Positions 24,904 through 33,894 are shown, counted from the stretch's first letter. The stretch: DNA of 64,000 nt from an uncultured Eubacterium sp. (GCA_910578975.1 CAJTRZ010000002.1:62001-126000), one strand, 5' to 3'. The notes: generated by a model from the sequence alone, not told the origin. Translations and numbers: made by a program.

Positions 24904-26310
24904 ATGGCAGAAAAAAGACCAGTAAAGATTACTGAAACAATACTTCGTGATGCACATCAGTCATTAATCGCAACAAGAATGCCAACAGAAGAAATGCTTC
25001 CTATCATTGATACAATGGATAAGGTTGGATATCATGCTGTAGAATGTTGGGGTGGTGCTACTTTTGATGCTTCACTTAGATTTTTAAAAGAAGATCCATG
25101 GGAAAGATTAAGAAAATTACGTGATGGATTTAAAAATACAAAATTACAGATGCTTTTTAGAGGACAGAATATTTTAGGATATAGTCATTATTCGGATGAC
25201 GTTGTTGAATATTTTGTTCAGAAGTCAATTGCAAATGGAATTGATATTATTAGAATTTTTGACTGTTTAAATGATTTAAGAAACTTAGAGACAGCTGTAA
25301 AAGCTGCCAATAAGGAAAATGGTCATGCTCAGGTTGCACTTTCATATACATTGGGAGATGCATATACACTTGATTATTGGAAAGATACAGCAAAGAAAAT
25401 TGAGGAGATGGGTGCGAACTCACTTTGTATTAAAGATATGGCAGGACTTTTAACTCCATATCAGGCAACAGAGTTAGTTCAGGCATTAAAAGAAGGAACA
25501 GACCTTCCTATCGACCTTCATACACATTACACATCAGGTGTAGGTGCAATGACATACATGAAGGCTGTTGAAGCGGGTTGTGATATCATTGATACAGCGA
25601 TTTCTCCATTCTCTATGGGAACATCACAGCCGGCAACAGAAGTCTTGGTAGAAACATTCAAGGGAACACCTTATGACACAGGGCTTAATCAGGAATTGTT
25701 AAAGAAGGTTGCGGACCATTTCAAGCCATACAGAGAAAAATGTCTTGAGAGTGGTTTATTGAATCCGAAGGTAATGGGTGTAGATATTAATACATTGTTA
25801 TATCAGGTTCCAGGTGGAATGCTTTCAAACATGGTTTCCCAGTTAAAAGAAATGGGAGCTGAGGATAAATTTGATGAAGTGTTACAGGAAATCCCTAGAG
25901 TTCGTAAAGACTTTGGTGAGCCACCACTTGTTACACCTTCCAGCCAGATTGTAGGAACTCAGGCTGTGTTAAATGTAGTCATGGGTGAGAGATATAAGAT
26001 GGTAAATCAGCAGGCAAAGGATTTACTTGCAGGAAAGTATGGTCAGACTGTGAAGCCGTTTGATAAAGAAGTTCAGAAGAAGGCTATCGGTGATGAAAAG
26101 GCAATTACCTGCAGACCTGCAGATTTGATTGAACCGTCACTTGAAAAGTTTGAAAAGGAATGTGCACAGTGGAAACAGCAGGATGAAGATATATTGTCAT
26201 ATGCTTTATTCCCACAGGTTGCAAAGGAATTCTTTGAGTACAGGGAGGCTCAGCAAACAAAGGTAGACCCAAGTGTTGCTGATAAAGAAAACGGAGCTTA
26301 TCCGGTATAG
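24904..26310 (+). CDS. oadA: Oxaloacetate decarboxylase alpha / transcarboxylase 5S-type carboxyltransferase
   Basis: TIM-barrel carboxyltransferase that transfers CO2 from oxaloacetate to biotin, or the reverse onto pyruvate. Visible motifs are TETILRDAHQSLIATRMP at the N-terminus (metal-binding Asp), a central IKDMAGLLTP with the catalytic lysine, and the metal-ligand histidines in DLHTHYTSG. The 468-residue length ends at the conserved post-barrel domain and lacks the C-terminal biotinyl domain of full-length OadA, which is instead supplied by the separate carrier upstream. A GGAGG site precedes the ATG. Confidence 0.94.
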   Translation: MAEKRPVKITETILRDAHQSLIATRMPTEEMLPIIDTMDKVGYHAVECWGGATFDASLRFLKEDPWERLRKLRDGFKNTKLQMLFRGQNILGYSHYSDDVVEYFVQKSIANGIDIIRIFDCLNDLRNLETAVKAANKENGHAQVALSYTLGDAYTLDYWKDTAKKIEEMGANSLCIKDMAGLLTPYQATELVQALKEGTDLPIDLHTHYTSGVGAMTYMKAVEAGCDIIDTAISPFSMGTSQPATEVLVETFKGTPYDTGLNQELLKKVADHFKPYREKCLESGLLNPKVMGVDINTLLYQVPGGMLSNMVSQLKEMGAEDKFDEVLQEIPRVRKDFGEPPLVTPSSQIVGTQAVLNVVMGERYKMVNQQAKDLLAGKYGQTVKPFDKEVQKKAIGDEKAITCRPADLIEPSLEKFEKECAQWKQQDEDILSYALFPQVAKEFFEYREAQQTKVDPSVADKENGAYPV

Positions 26311-26323
26311 GTATTAAATATAT

Positions 26324-26366
26324 AACTGCAAGCGGATGTTTTAAAGCTTTCGTTTGCAGTTTTATA
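26324..26366 (+). terminator. Terminator of the decarboxylase operon
   Basis: Arms at 26324-26334 and 26351-26361 pair over 11 bases with one wobble and are followed by TTTAT. Confidence 0.7.
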
Positions 26367-26405
26367 TTAATCTAATGGAGATGATAAAGGGTTACAGGTA
26401 TTTTT

Positions 26406-27635
26406 ATGAGTAAAGTTTTGATTGTGGGTGGCGGAGCCGCCGGCATGATGGCAGGAATTGCTGCGGCATATAATGGTAATGAAGTTCATATTTATGAGAA
26501 AAATGAGAAGTTAGGAAAGAAATTATTTATTACAGGAAAAGGAAGATGTAATATTACAAATGCTTCGAGTATTGAAAATCATTTTGCAAATATACTTCGT
26601 AATGAAAAGTTTTTATACAGTGCATATAACACATTAAATAGTGAAGATGTATGTACCATGATAGAAAGTACCGGCGTAGCAACAAAAATAGAAAGAGGAA
26701 ACAGAGTCTTTCCAAGGAGCGACAAGTCATCGGATGTGATATGGGCATTAGAAAAAATGTTAAAAGATGTGGGAGTACAGATTCATTTCAATACAGAGAT
26801 TAGTGAAGTTCAAAATACTGGAAAAACTGTTGTTTTAAAAAGTAGGAATGGTGATAAAATAACAGGGGATAAATGCATTATCGCAACAGGTGGTATCTCA
26901 TATCAGACGACAGGTTCTACAGGAGACGGGTATCGGTTTGCAAACGAACTGGGACATGAGGTTGAGAAGACTTATCCATCACTTGTTCCTTTTAATATCA
27001 AAGAAGAATTATGCAGGGAATTACAGGGGCTTGCATTGAAAAATGTTAATTTATCTATTCTTGATGAGAGTGGCAAAGAGTATTATTCTGAGCAGGGTGA
27101 GATGCTGTTTACCCATTTCGGTATCAGTGGACCGTTGGTTCTGTCAGCGAGTTGCTATATTTGTGATAAATTAAAAGAACATGATTTTGTGGCTTATATT
27201 GATTTGAAACCGGCTTTAGATATTGAGGTACTGGATAAAAGAATATTAAAAGATTTTAAGGAAAATATAAATAAAAATTTAAATAATGCATTGGACAGGC
27301 TGCTGCCAAAAAAAATGATTATGCCTATAATTCGACTGGCTGGTCTTGACCCTTATAAGAAAATTCATGAAATTACAAAGAATGAGAGAGAAAAACTGAT
27401 TTCTTGTATGAAAAAAATGCCACTTCACATTTCGGGATTAAGAAGTTATAATGAAGCCATTATAACAAGAGGGGGTGTTTCCGTGAAGGACATTAATCCG
27501 GGAACTATGGAATCAAAGTTGAGTCCTAATATTTATTTTGTGGGTGAAGTATTAGATTTAGATGCAAAAACTGGTGGATATAATCTACAGATTGCATGGA
27601 GTACAGGTTATCTTGCAGGGAGTAGCATTTATTAA
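26406..27635 (+). CDS. HI0933/BaiN-family flavoprotein
   Basis: Predicted FAD-dependent oxidoreductase. The N-terminal dinucleotide fold GGGAAGMMAGIAAA is at residues 8-21, followed by the family-specific KKLFITGKGRCNITN, a central ATGGISYQTTGSTGDGY, and the C-terminal FVGEVLDLDAKTGGYNLQIAWSTG that closes the FAD site. Length 409 matches. Some members reduce bile-acid intermediates (BaiN), but most have no known substrate, so the reaction is unassigned here. It lies 20 bases before cmk and probably shares its transcript. Confidence 0.9.
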   Translation: MSKVLIVGGGAAGMMAGIAAAYNGNEVHIYEKNEKLGKKLFITGKGRCNITNASSIENHFANILRNEKFLYSAYNTLNSEDVCTMIESTGVATKIERGNRVFPRSDKSSDVIWALEKMLKDVGVQIHFNTEISEVQNTGKTVVLKSRNGDKITGDKCIIATGGISYQTTGSTGDGYRFANELGHEVEKTYPSLVPFNIKEELCRELQGLALKNVNLSILDESGKEYYSEQGEMLFTHFGISGPLVLSASCYICDKLKEHDFVAYIDLKPALDIEVLDKRILKDFKENINKNLNNALDRLLPKKMIMPIIRLAGLDPYKKIHEITKNEREKLISCMKKMPLHISGLRSYNEAIITRGGVSVKDINPGTMESKLSPNIYFVGEVLDLDAKTGGYNLQIAWSTGYLAGSSIY

Positions 27636-27655
27636 AAAGATATATGGAGGAGATT

Positions 27656-28312
27656 ATGTATAATATTGCAATTGACGGACCAGCAGGTGCAGGAAAAAGC
27701 ACAATTGCTAAAATCGTAGCAAAGGAATTAGATTTTATTTATGTAGATACAGGCGCTATGTATCGTACGATGGCATTAGCATGCTATAGAGCCGGAATTA
27801 CAGCAGAGGAAGAAGAAAAAGTTGTTGAAAAATGTAATGCTGTAGAAGTAACTCTCGGATATGAAAATGGAGTACAAAAAGTATATTTGAATGGGGAAGA
27901 TGTCAGCACGGAAATCAGGCAGGAAGTGATTGGAAATATGACGAGTGCGATTGCAGTATATTCACCTGTTCGAAAAATTTTAGTTGCTATGCAACAGGAT
28001 TTGGCAAAGAAGAATGATGTTGTTATGGATGGACGGGATATCGGAACAGCGGTACTTCCGGATGCAGATTTGAAAGTTTACTTAACTGCCAGTTCAAGAA
28101 CAAGAGCAGAGAGAAGATATAAAGAATTGACAGAAAAAGGTGTTGCATGTAACATCGATGAAATTGAGGCAGATATTACGGATAGAGATTACCGTGATAT
28201 GAATAGAGAGGTTTCTCCTTTGGTACAGGCTGAGGATGCAGTTTTAGTTGATTCTTCAGATATGGATATTCATCAGGTGGTAGAAAGAATTAAAGAACTT
28301 GTGAAAAGATAA
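27656..28312 (+). CDS. cmk: Cytidylate kinase
   Basis: Phosphorylates CMP and dCMP. The P-loop IDGPAGAGKSTIAK is near residues 5-18. YVDTGAMYR, MDGRDIGTAVLPDADLKVYLTAS and the RRYKEL lid region complete the family pattern. I take the ATG at 27656, placed 5 bases after TGGAGGAG; the in-frame ATG at 27644 lies within that site. That gives 218 residues. In Clostridia cmk is commonly followed by ispH and an S1-domain gene, as here. Confidence 0.96.
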   Translation: MYNIAIDGPAGAGKSTIAKIVAKELDFIYVDTGAMYRTMALACYRAGITAEEEEKVVEKCNAVEVTLGYENGVQKVYLNGEDVSTEIRQEVIGNMTSAIAVYSPVRKILVAMQQDLAKKNDVVMDGRDIGTAVLPDADLKVYLTASSRTRAERRYKELTEKGVACNIDEIEADITDRDYRDMNREVSPLVQAEDAVLVDSSDMDIHQVVERIKELVKR

Positions 28313-28323
28313 TGGAGTAATGA

Positions 28324-29175
28324 ATGGAAGTAATTGTTGCAAAAAGTGCAGGATTTTGTTTCGGAGTGAAACGTGCAGTAGACAGTGTATACTCTGAAAT
28401 AGAAAATAGTGAAAAAACAATTTATACTTATGGACCGATTATTCATAACGAACAGGTTGTTAAAGATTTGGAGAATAAGGGAGTTCAGGTAATAAATACA
28501 GAAAAAGAAATAGGTAATGTAGATAAAGGTACTATAATTATCCGTTCCCATGGTGTTTCAAAAGAGATATGTGATGTGATAGAAGGACAAAACTTAAATA
28601 TTGTAGATGCAACATGTCCTTTCGTAAAGAAAATACACAATATTGTCCGTGAAGAGAGTGAAAAAGGAAAAAAGATTGTGATTATTGGAAATGATAATCA
28701 TCCTGAGGTAGAAGGAATAAAGGGCTGGGTTTTCGGAGATGCTATTGTTATAAATAGTGATACTGATATAGAAAAACTTAAACCCTTTAAAGATTTAAGT
28801 TTGTGTATCGTATCCCAGACGACATTTAACTACAAGAAATTTAAATATTTAGTTGAAATTATAGATAAAAAGGGTTATGATATAAATGTTGTAAATACGA
28901 TTTGCAATGCGACACACGTAAGACAGGTTGAAGCGAAAGAGATAGCATCAAGAGTTGATGCTATGATTGTAATTGGTGGAAAGAGTAGTTCGAATACACA
29001 GAAGTTATATGACATATGTAAAAATGAGTGTAAAAACACTTATTATATACAGACAGTAAAGGACCTTAATTTGTGTAATGTCGAATCATTGAAGTCTATA
29101 GGTATTACAGCAGGGGCATCTACCCCAAAGAATATTATTGAGGAGGTCGTTCTTAATGTCAGAGATGAGTTTTGA
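28324..29175 (+). CDS. ispH: 4-hydroxy-3-methylbut-2-enyl diphosphate reductase
   Basis: Last enzyme of the MEP isoprenoid pathway, a [4Fe-4S] protein producing IPP and DMAPP. The three cluster cysteines are visible in AGFCFGVKRAV (residue 12), VDATCPFVKK (near 96) and NTICNATHVRQ (near 193), with the catalytic SSNTQKLY motif. Length 283 is typical. Its end overlaps the start of the S1 gene by 20 bases in another frame, suggesting translational coupling. Confidence 0.96.
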   Translation: MEVIVAKSAGFCFGVKRAVDSVYSEIENSEKTIYTYGPIIHNEQVVKDLENKGVQVINTEKEIGNVDKGTIIIRSHGVSKEICDVIEGQNLNIVDATCPFVKKIHNIVREESEKGKKIVIIGNDNHPEVEGIKGWVFGDAIVINSDTDIEKLKPFKDLSLCIVSQTTFNYKKFKYLVEIIDKKGYDINVVNTICNATHVRQVEAKEIASRVDAMIVIGGKSSSNTQKLYDICKNECKNTYYIQTVKDLNLCNVESLKSIGITAGASTPKNIIEEVVLNVRDEF

Positions 29176-30328
29176 ACAAATGTTGGATGAATCATTCAAG
29201 ACAATTCACAATGGTGAAGTTCTTGAAGGAAAGGTAATCAGTGTAAGAGAGGACTATGCGGTACTTAATGTTGGATATAAGGCTGATGGTATTCTTACAA
29301 GAGATGAGTACTCAAACACACCGGTAGATCTGACAACTGTAATTTCAGTAGGCGATGAACTGACAGTAAAGGTTCTTAAAGTGAATGATGGTGATGGACA
29401 GGTTGCTTTATCATATAAGAGACTTGCTGCAGAGAAAGCAAATGAGAGAATTAAAGAAGCTTTTGAAAATAAAGAAGTTCTTAAAGCACCAGTTGTACAG
29501 ATATTAAAAGGTGGTTTGGGCGTAGACGTTGAAGGCGGAAGAGTATTTATACCTGCAAGCCTTGTATCAGACGTATTTGAAAGAGATTTAGATAAGTATT
29601 TAAATCAGGAAGTTGAGTTTGTTGTTACTGAATTTGATCCTAAGAAGAGAAGAATTATCGGTGACAGAAAACAATTAGTTGTTGTGGAAAAAGAAGCAGC
29701 AAAGAAAGCTTTATTTGAAAAGATTTCAGTTGGAGACATTGTGGAAGGTGTTGTTAAGAGTGTGGTTGATTTTGGTGCATTCGTTGATATCGGCGGAGCA
29801 GATGGATTATTACATATCTCAGAAATGTCCTGGGGTAGAGTTGGTAATCCAAGAAAGGTATTCAAAGTAGGCGATACTGTTACTACATTTATCAAAGAAA
29901 TCAATGATGATAAAATTGCGTTAAGCTTAAAATTTGAAGATACCAATCCATGGGCAAATGCAAGCGAGAAGTTTGCAGTTGGAGTGATTGTTACTGGTAA
30001 AGTTGCAAGAATGACAGATTTTGGCGCATTTGTTGAGATTGAACCAGGTGTTGATGCATTACTTCATGTTTCACAGATCGCAAGACATCATGTTGAAAAA
30101 CCGGCTGATGAATTAAAGATTGGTCAGGAAATCGAAGCTAAGATTGTTGACTTTAATGAAGATGAAAAGAAAATCAGTTTAAGTATTAAAGCTTTACTTC
30201 CAGAGGAAGAACCAGTAGAGGATACAGAGGAAGTTGTTGAAGATACAGCGATGGAAGAAGTTGAGGAAACTCCTGAAGAAGTGGTTGAAGAAGTTGTAGA
30301 GGATTCTACTGAAGCAGATGCTGAATAA
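29156..30328 (+). CDS. S1-domain RNA-binding protein (ribosomal protein S1-like)
   Basis: Four S1 repeats: about residues 15-85, 100-170, 190-260 and 275-345, the last two most canonical (VKSVVDFGAFVDIGGADGLLHISEMSW and MTDFGAFVEIEPGVDALLHVSQI). A 45-residue acidic Glu/Val tail ends the protein. At 391 residues it is the short Gram-positive type rather than the six-repeat S1 of Proteobacteria. The ATG at 29156 has AGGAGG at 29141-29146 and begins MSEMSFEQML. It overlaps the ispH 3' end, and ispH and S1 are fused or adjacent in many Clostridia. Confidence 0.92.
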   Translation: MSEMSFEQMLDESFKTIHNGEVLEGKVISVREDYAVLNVGYKADGILTRDEYSNTPVDLTTVISVGDELTVKVLKVNDGDGQVALSYKRLAAEKANERIKEAFENKEVLKAPVVQILKGGLGVDVEGGRVFIPASLVSDVFERDLDKYLNQEVEFVVTEFDPKKRRIIGDRKQLVVVEKEAAKKALFEKISVGDIVEGVVKSVVDFGAFVDIGGADGLLHISEMSWGRVGNPRKVFKVGDTVTTFIKEINDDKIALSLKFEDTNPWANASEKFAVGVIVTGKVARMTDFGAFVEIEPGVDALLHVSQIARHHVEKPADELKIGQEIEAKIVDFNEDEKKISLSIKALLPEEEPVEDTEEVVEDTAMEEVEETPEEVVEEVVEDSTEADAE

Positions 30329-30346
30329 TTGAAGTGAATTTGCAAT

Positions 30347-30377
30347 AAAAAAGCAAGCAATTTATTTGCTTGCTTTT
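30347..30377 (+). terminator. Terminator after the S1 gene
   Basis: A perfect 12-bp stem (30349-30360 with 30366-30377) whose right arm ends in TTTT. Confidence 0.8.
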
Positions 30378-30435
30378 GCTTGTTTATAATAGTCAACTGT
30401 TGTACGATTTTTTGTTATGGATTATAGGAGAAATT

Positions 30436-30996
30436 ATGAGGGTAATTGCTGGAAAAGCCAGAAGAATACAATTAAATACAATCAGAGGCAATGATACAAG
30501 ACCTACAACAGATAGAATTAAAGAGACTTTATTTAATATGATTAATCCAATGCTGTATGATATTAATTTTTTAGACTTATTTAGTGGCAGTGGAGCAATA
30601 GGTATTGAAGCATTAAGCAGAGGTGCAAAAAAGGCTACGCTAGTAGAAAAGAATAGAGTAGCAGTTCAATGTATCCAGTCAAATTTAGAAAAAACACGTT
30701 TGGAAGAACAGGCTGTTGTATTGTGTGATGATGTGTTTTTGGCATTAAAAAAGATTGCTTCAAAAGATGAGGTTTTTGATATTGTTTTTCTAGACCCTCC
30801 TTATAACCAGGAATTGGAAAAAAATGTATTGATTTTTTTGGCGAAATCTGATTTAATAAATGAAAATTCGACTATTATTGTTGAAGCATCTTTGGAGACC
30901 GATTTTGAATATGTGAAACAATTGGGATTTGAGATTACCAGAGACAAACAATATAAGACGAATAAACATATCTTTTTGAAATTAAGTGGAGAGTAG
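30436..30996 (+). CDS. rsmD: 16S rRNA (guanine966-N2)-methyltransferase
   Basis: AdoMet-dependent methyltransferase acting on 16S rRNA. Signatures are MRVIAGKARRIQL at the N-terminus, the AdoMet motif LDLFSGSGAIGIEALSRGA (about 45-63) and the target-base motif FLDPPYNQ near residue 120. The reading frame extends further upstream, but AGGAGA precedes the ATG at 30436, giving the usual 187 residues. Paired with coaD, as in Bacillus (ylbH-coaD). Confidence 0.95.
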   Translation: MRVIAGKARRIQLNTIRGNDTRPTTDRIKETLFNMINPMLYDINFLDLFSGSGAIGIEALSRGAKKATLVEKNRVAVQCIQSNLEKTRLEEQAVVLCDDVFLALKKIASKDEVFDIVFLDPPYNQELEKNVLIFLAKSDLINENSTIIVEASLETDFEYVKQLGFEITRDKQYKTNKHIFLKLSGE

Positions 30997-30997
30997 T

Positions 30998-31486
30998 ATG
31001 ACGAGAGCAATATATCCGGGAAGTTTTGATCCAGTAACATTAGGGCATTTAGATATTATTAAACGTGCATCAAAAATTGTTGATGAATTGATTGTAAGTG
31101 TTTTGAATAATAATTCTAAATCTCCGTTGTTTTCGGTAGAAAAACGTGTTAAAATGTTAGAAGAAGTAGTGAAAGATATACCCAATGTAAAGGTTATGTC
31201 TTTTGAGGGGCTATTGGTTGATTTTGCCAAAAGTGTAGATGCTCAGATTATTGTTAGAGGTCTAAGAGCAGTGACAGATTTTGAGTATGAATTGCAGATG
31301 TCACAGACGAATATGGTTTTAGATAATGATATAGATACTATCTTTTTTACAACCAGTCTGGAATATGCATATTTAAGTTCTAGCACTGTAAAAGAAGCAG
31401 CTTACTTCGGGGCAGATATCAGCAGATTTGTACCGGAACCGGTTATACAACAGGTTTATGATAAATTAAAGGAAAAAGGAGAATAA
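30998..31486 (+). CDS. coaD: Pantetheine-phosphate adenylyltransferase
   Basis: Fourth step of CoA synthesis from pantothenate, in the cytoplasm. IYPGSFDPVTLGHLDII at residues 4-20 carries the nucleotidyltransferase TxGH motif; RGLRAVTDFEYELQM and the ISTS-like TSLEYAYLSSSTVKE complete the signature. I choose the ATG at 30998, one base after the rsmD stop, over a GTG at 30986; GTGGAGAG lies just upstream. Length 163 is standard. Confidence 0.96.
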   Translation: MTRAIYPGSFDPVTLGHLDIIKRASKIVDELIVSVLNNNSKSPLFSVEKRVKMLEEVVKDIPNVKVMSFEGLLVDFAKSVDAQIIVRGLRAVTDFEYELQMSQTNMVLDNDIDTIFFTTSLEYAYLSSSTVKEAAYFGADISRFVPEPVIQQVYDKLKEKGE

Positions 31487-31488
31487 AA

Positions 31489-32088
31489 ATGAGTAGTAAA
31501 ATTGAACAGATTATTACAGAGATTGAGGAATATATTGATAATTGTAAATTTCAACCATTATCAACATCAAAGATTGTTGTAAATAAAGATGATATTGATG
31601 AATTATTGGCAGAGTTAAGACTTAGAACACCAGATGAAATTAAGAAGTATCAGAAGATTATTGCGAATAAAGATGCAATCTTAAATGATGCAAAAGAAAG
31701 ATCTGAATCTATGATAGCAGAAGCTACTGCACATATTAATCAGTTAGTCAGCGAACATGAAATTATGCAGAAAGCATATAATGAAGCAAATCAGGTATTA
31801 GAGCAGGCACAGCAGGAAGCTCAGGACATTTTAAATAAGGCTACAGTTGAAGCTAATGACTTAAGAGGAAGAGCTATGCAGTATACAGATGATATTTTAT
31901 CAAATGTTCAGAGTATTCTTTCTACAGGTATGGATAGTTTTGAAAACGCACAGAATCAGATGATGTCATCTCTTAACAGTTCATTGAATGTTGTTATTGA
32001 AAGCAGAAAAGAATTAGGTGGACAGGATGTATCAGAAGAAGATTATGATGCAGACGGTGTAGATGATATTGAAGTAGATTTATTATAG
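31489..32088 (+). CDS. Coiled-coil protein of unknown function
   Basis: I cannot assign a function. The 199-residue protein has an N-terminal segment with hydrophobic/polar alternation (about 1-50), a central long helix rich in Ala, Glu and Gln (about 55-135) of ATP-synthase-b or DivIVA-like character, a helix with QNQMMSSLNSSLN, and an acidic C-terminus (EEDYDADGVDDIEVDLL). No signal peptide or membrane segment. It begins 2 bases after coaD with an AAGGAGAAT site and ends at a strong terminator, so it belongs to the rsmD-coaD operon. Confidence 0.8.
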   Translation: MSSKIEQIITEIEEYIDNCKFQPLSTSKIVVNKDDIDELLAELRLRTPDEIKKYQKIIANKDAILNDAKERSESMIAEATAHINQLVSEHEIMQKAYNEANQVLEQAQQEAQDILNKATVEANDLRGRAMQYTDDILSNVQSILSTGMDSFENAQNQMMSSLNSSLNVVIESRKELGGQDVSEEDYDADGVDDIEVDLL

Positions 32089-32118
32089 GATAAAGTATAT
32101 CAGGATATATTTCAAAGT

Positions 32119-32160
32119 AGAAAAAGAACAAGGTTTTTGTGTCTTGTTCTTTTTCTTTTA
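32119..32160 (+). terminator. Terminator of the rsmD-coaD operon
   Basis: A 13-bp perfect stem (32120-32132 with 32143-32155) with a T-rich tail. Confidence 0.85.
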
Positions 32161-32221
32161 GTTAAGAATATGGGGACGAAATTATTTCAATCAGAAAGAA
32201 GCTAATTATAGAGGATTAAAA

Positions 32222-32824
32222 ATGGATTTAAAAGAGTTTAAATGGATACGAAAACCAGAAAGTTATAAAATATGTGATGATAAAATTGAAATTGTTACAA
32301 AGCCATATACCGATTTGTGGCAGAGAACATATTATCATTTTCAGAATGATAATGCACCTGTATTGCAGATGGAGACAGATGAAAAATATTTTAGTTTTAT
32401 TGTAAAGACAGAATTTGCTGAAATTCATCACAGATTTGACCAATGTGGAATTGTCATGTATTTAGACAGTGAAAATTGGTTGAAAGGTTCAATTGAGTAT
32501 GAAAATGAGGAATATCAGCACTTAGGAAGTGTTGTAACTAATCATGGATATTCTGATTGGGCAACAACAGTGATAGGTGCCTCAGTAAAATCAATGTGGT
32601 ATCGGTTTAGCAGACGGGAAGATGATTATTGTCTTGAATGTTCCAAAGATGGAATTCATTTTGAACAGATGAGAGTATGTCATATGCATAAAGGGGGAGG
32701 TAAAATTAAATTTGGTATATATGCATGTTCGCCTGAAAATTCATCATTTAAAGCGGTATTCAGTCAAATGAAAATAACGGAGTGTCAGTGGAAAGCACAT
32801 GATGGACAGCAGCCAGATGAATAA
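32222..32824 (+). CDS. DUF1349-family protein (concanavalin A-like fold)
   Basis: A 200-residue cytoplasmic protein whose pattern matches DUF1349: LTDLWQRT-like TDLWQRTYYHFQNDNAPVL near the N-terminus, HHRFDQCGIVMYLDSENWLKGSIEYE in the middle, then SVVTNHGYSDWATT and a C-terminal KIKFGIYACSP. The yeast member Ree1 has been linked to enolase regulation; bacterial members have no established role, though the fold suggests carbohydrate binding. It has no signal peptide. It precedes a flavodoxin-like gene by 24 bases and begins an accessory-looking group. Confidence 0.85.
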   Translation: MDLKEFKWIRKPESYKICDDKIEIVTKPYTDLWQRTYYHFQNDNAPVLQMETDEKYFSFIVKTEFAEIHHRFDQCGIVMYLDSENWLKGSIEYENEEYQHLGSVVTNHGYSDWATTVIGASVKSMWYRFSRREDDYCLECSKDGIHFEQMRVCHMHKGGGKIKFGIYACSPENSSFKAVFSQMKITECQWKAHDGQQPDE

Positions 32825-32848
32825 TAAAGTTACAGGGAGTATTAATTT

Positions 32849-33379
32849 ATGGGAAAAGGAATTGTTTTATATCAATCAAAATATGGTTCAACCAAGAAAT
32901 ATGCCCAATGGTTAGGGGAAGAAATGAGATATGACTGTATTGAAACTAAAAAAGCAGATATCAAAATGCTTGAGCAATTTGATACGATTATATTAGGTGG
33001 TGGTGTTTATGCATCAGGTATTTTGGGATTGTCATTTTTGAAGAAAAATATAGAAAGTTTGTGTAATAAAAAGATAGCAGTTTTTTGTGTAGGAGCTTCT
33101 CCATATGATGAAAATGCAATAAATCTGATTAGGAATTTACATTTTAAAGACAAACTTAATAATATTCCTTTGTTTTATTGCAGAGGTGTATGGAATGAAG
33201 AGATTATGTCGTTTAAAGACAGAACATTGTGCAAAATGCTTCAGAAAGTTGTAGCGAAACAAGACTCTGATACATATGAACCATGGCAAAAAGCATTAAT
33301 GTGTGCAGTAGGTCAAAAGTGCGACTGGACAGATAAAGAATATTTAAAACCAATTATTGAGTTTATAAAGGAAAATTAG
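32849..33379 (+). CDS. Flavodoxin-domain protein
   Basis: Flavodoxin_5/HemG-like FMN protein of 176 residues. The phosphate-binding loop YQSKYGSTKKYAQWL is at residues 8-22, and GGGVYASGILG near residue 50 corresponds to the second FMN loop. Related proteins include menaquinone-dependent protoporphyrinogen oxidase, but no haem genes are nearby, so an electron-transfer role is all that can be inferred. Its stop codon is 2 bases before the next gene. Confidence 0.85.
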   Translation: MGKGIVLYQSKYGSTKKYAQWLGEEMRYDCIETKKADIKMLEQFDTIILGGGVYASGILGLSFLKKNIESLCNKKIAVFCVGASPYDENAINLIRNLHFKDKLNNIPLFYCRGVWNEEIMSFKDRTLCKMLQKVVAKQDSDTYEPWQKALMCAVGQKCDWTDKEYLKPIIEFIKEN

Positions 33380-33381
33380 TT

Positions 33382-33894
33382 ATGAAAAAAGTTATTGTGA
33401 TAGGATGTCCGGGTGCAGGAAAAAGCACTTTCGCACGAAAATTAAGAGATGTAACTGGCATTCCGCTTTATTATTTGGATATGTTATATCATAAACCTGA
33501 TAAAACAATTGTCAAAAGAGAAGAGTTTGATATAGGATTGAATGATATAATTAAAAAAGATAATTGGATTATTGATGGAAATTATCAACGCACATTAGAG
33601 CTACGACTAAGGGAATGTGACACTGTATTTTTTTTAGATTATTCTTTAGATGTCTGTCTTATGGGAGCAGAATCACGCGTTGGAAAAAAACGAGAGGATA
33701 TGCCGTGGATTGAATCAGAACTGGATGAGGATTTTAGACAATGTATTATTGATTATCCAAAAGAAAGTTTACAAAAAACATACCAATTACTGAAAAAATA
33801 TAAGGAGAAAAATATTATAATTTTTACTTCAAGAAAAGAGGCTGACGAATACATAAAAAATCAATTAAAAAATAAGCCGGATTTATTTTTGTAA
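33382..33894 (+). CDS. FlaR-type P-loop kinase (adenylate kinase-like)
   Basis: A 170-residue NTPase. The P-loop IGCPGAGKSTFARKL is at residues 7-21, followed by the family-typical LYYLDMLYHKP and WIIDGNYQRTLELRL, and FFLDYSLDVCL as Walker B region. This matches the group annotated as DNA topology modulation protein FlaR or adenylate kinase-related; the real substrate is not established. Its end overlaps by 12 bases the end of the convergent membrane-protein gene. Confidence 0.82.
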   Translation: MKKVIVIGCPGAGKSTFARKLRDVTGIPLYYLDMLYHKPDKTIVKREEFDIGLNDIIKKDNWIIDGNYQRTLELRLRECDTVFFLDYSLDVCLMGAESRVGKKREDMPWIESELDEDFRQCIIDYPKESLQKTYQLLKKYKEKNIIIFTSRKEADEYIKNQLKNKPDLFL

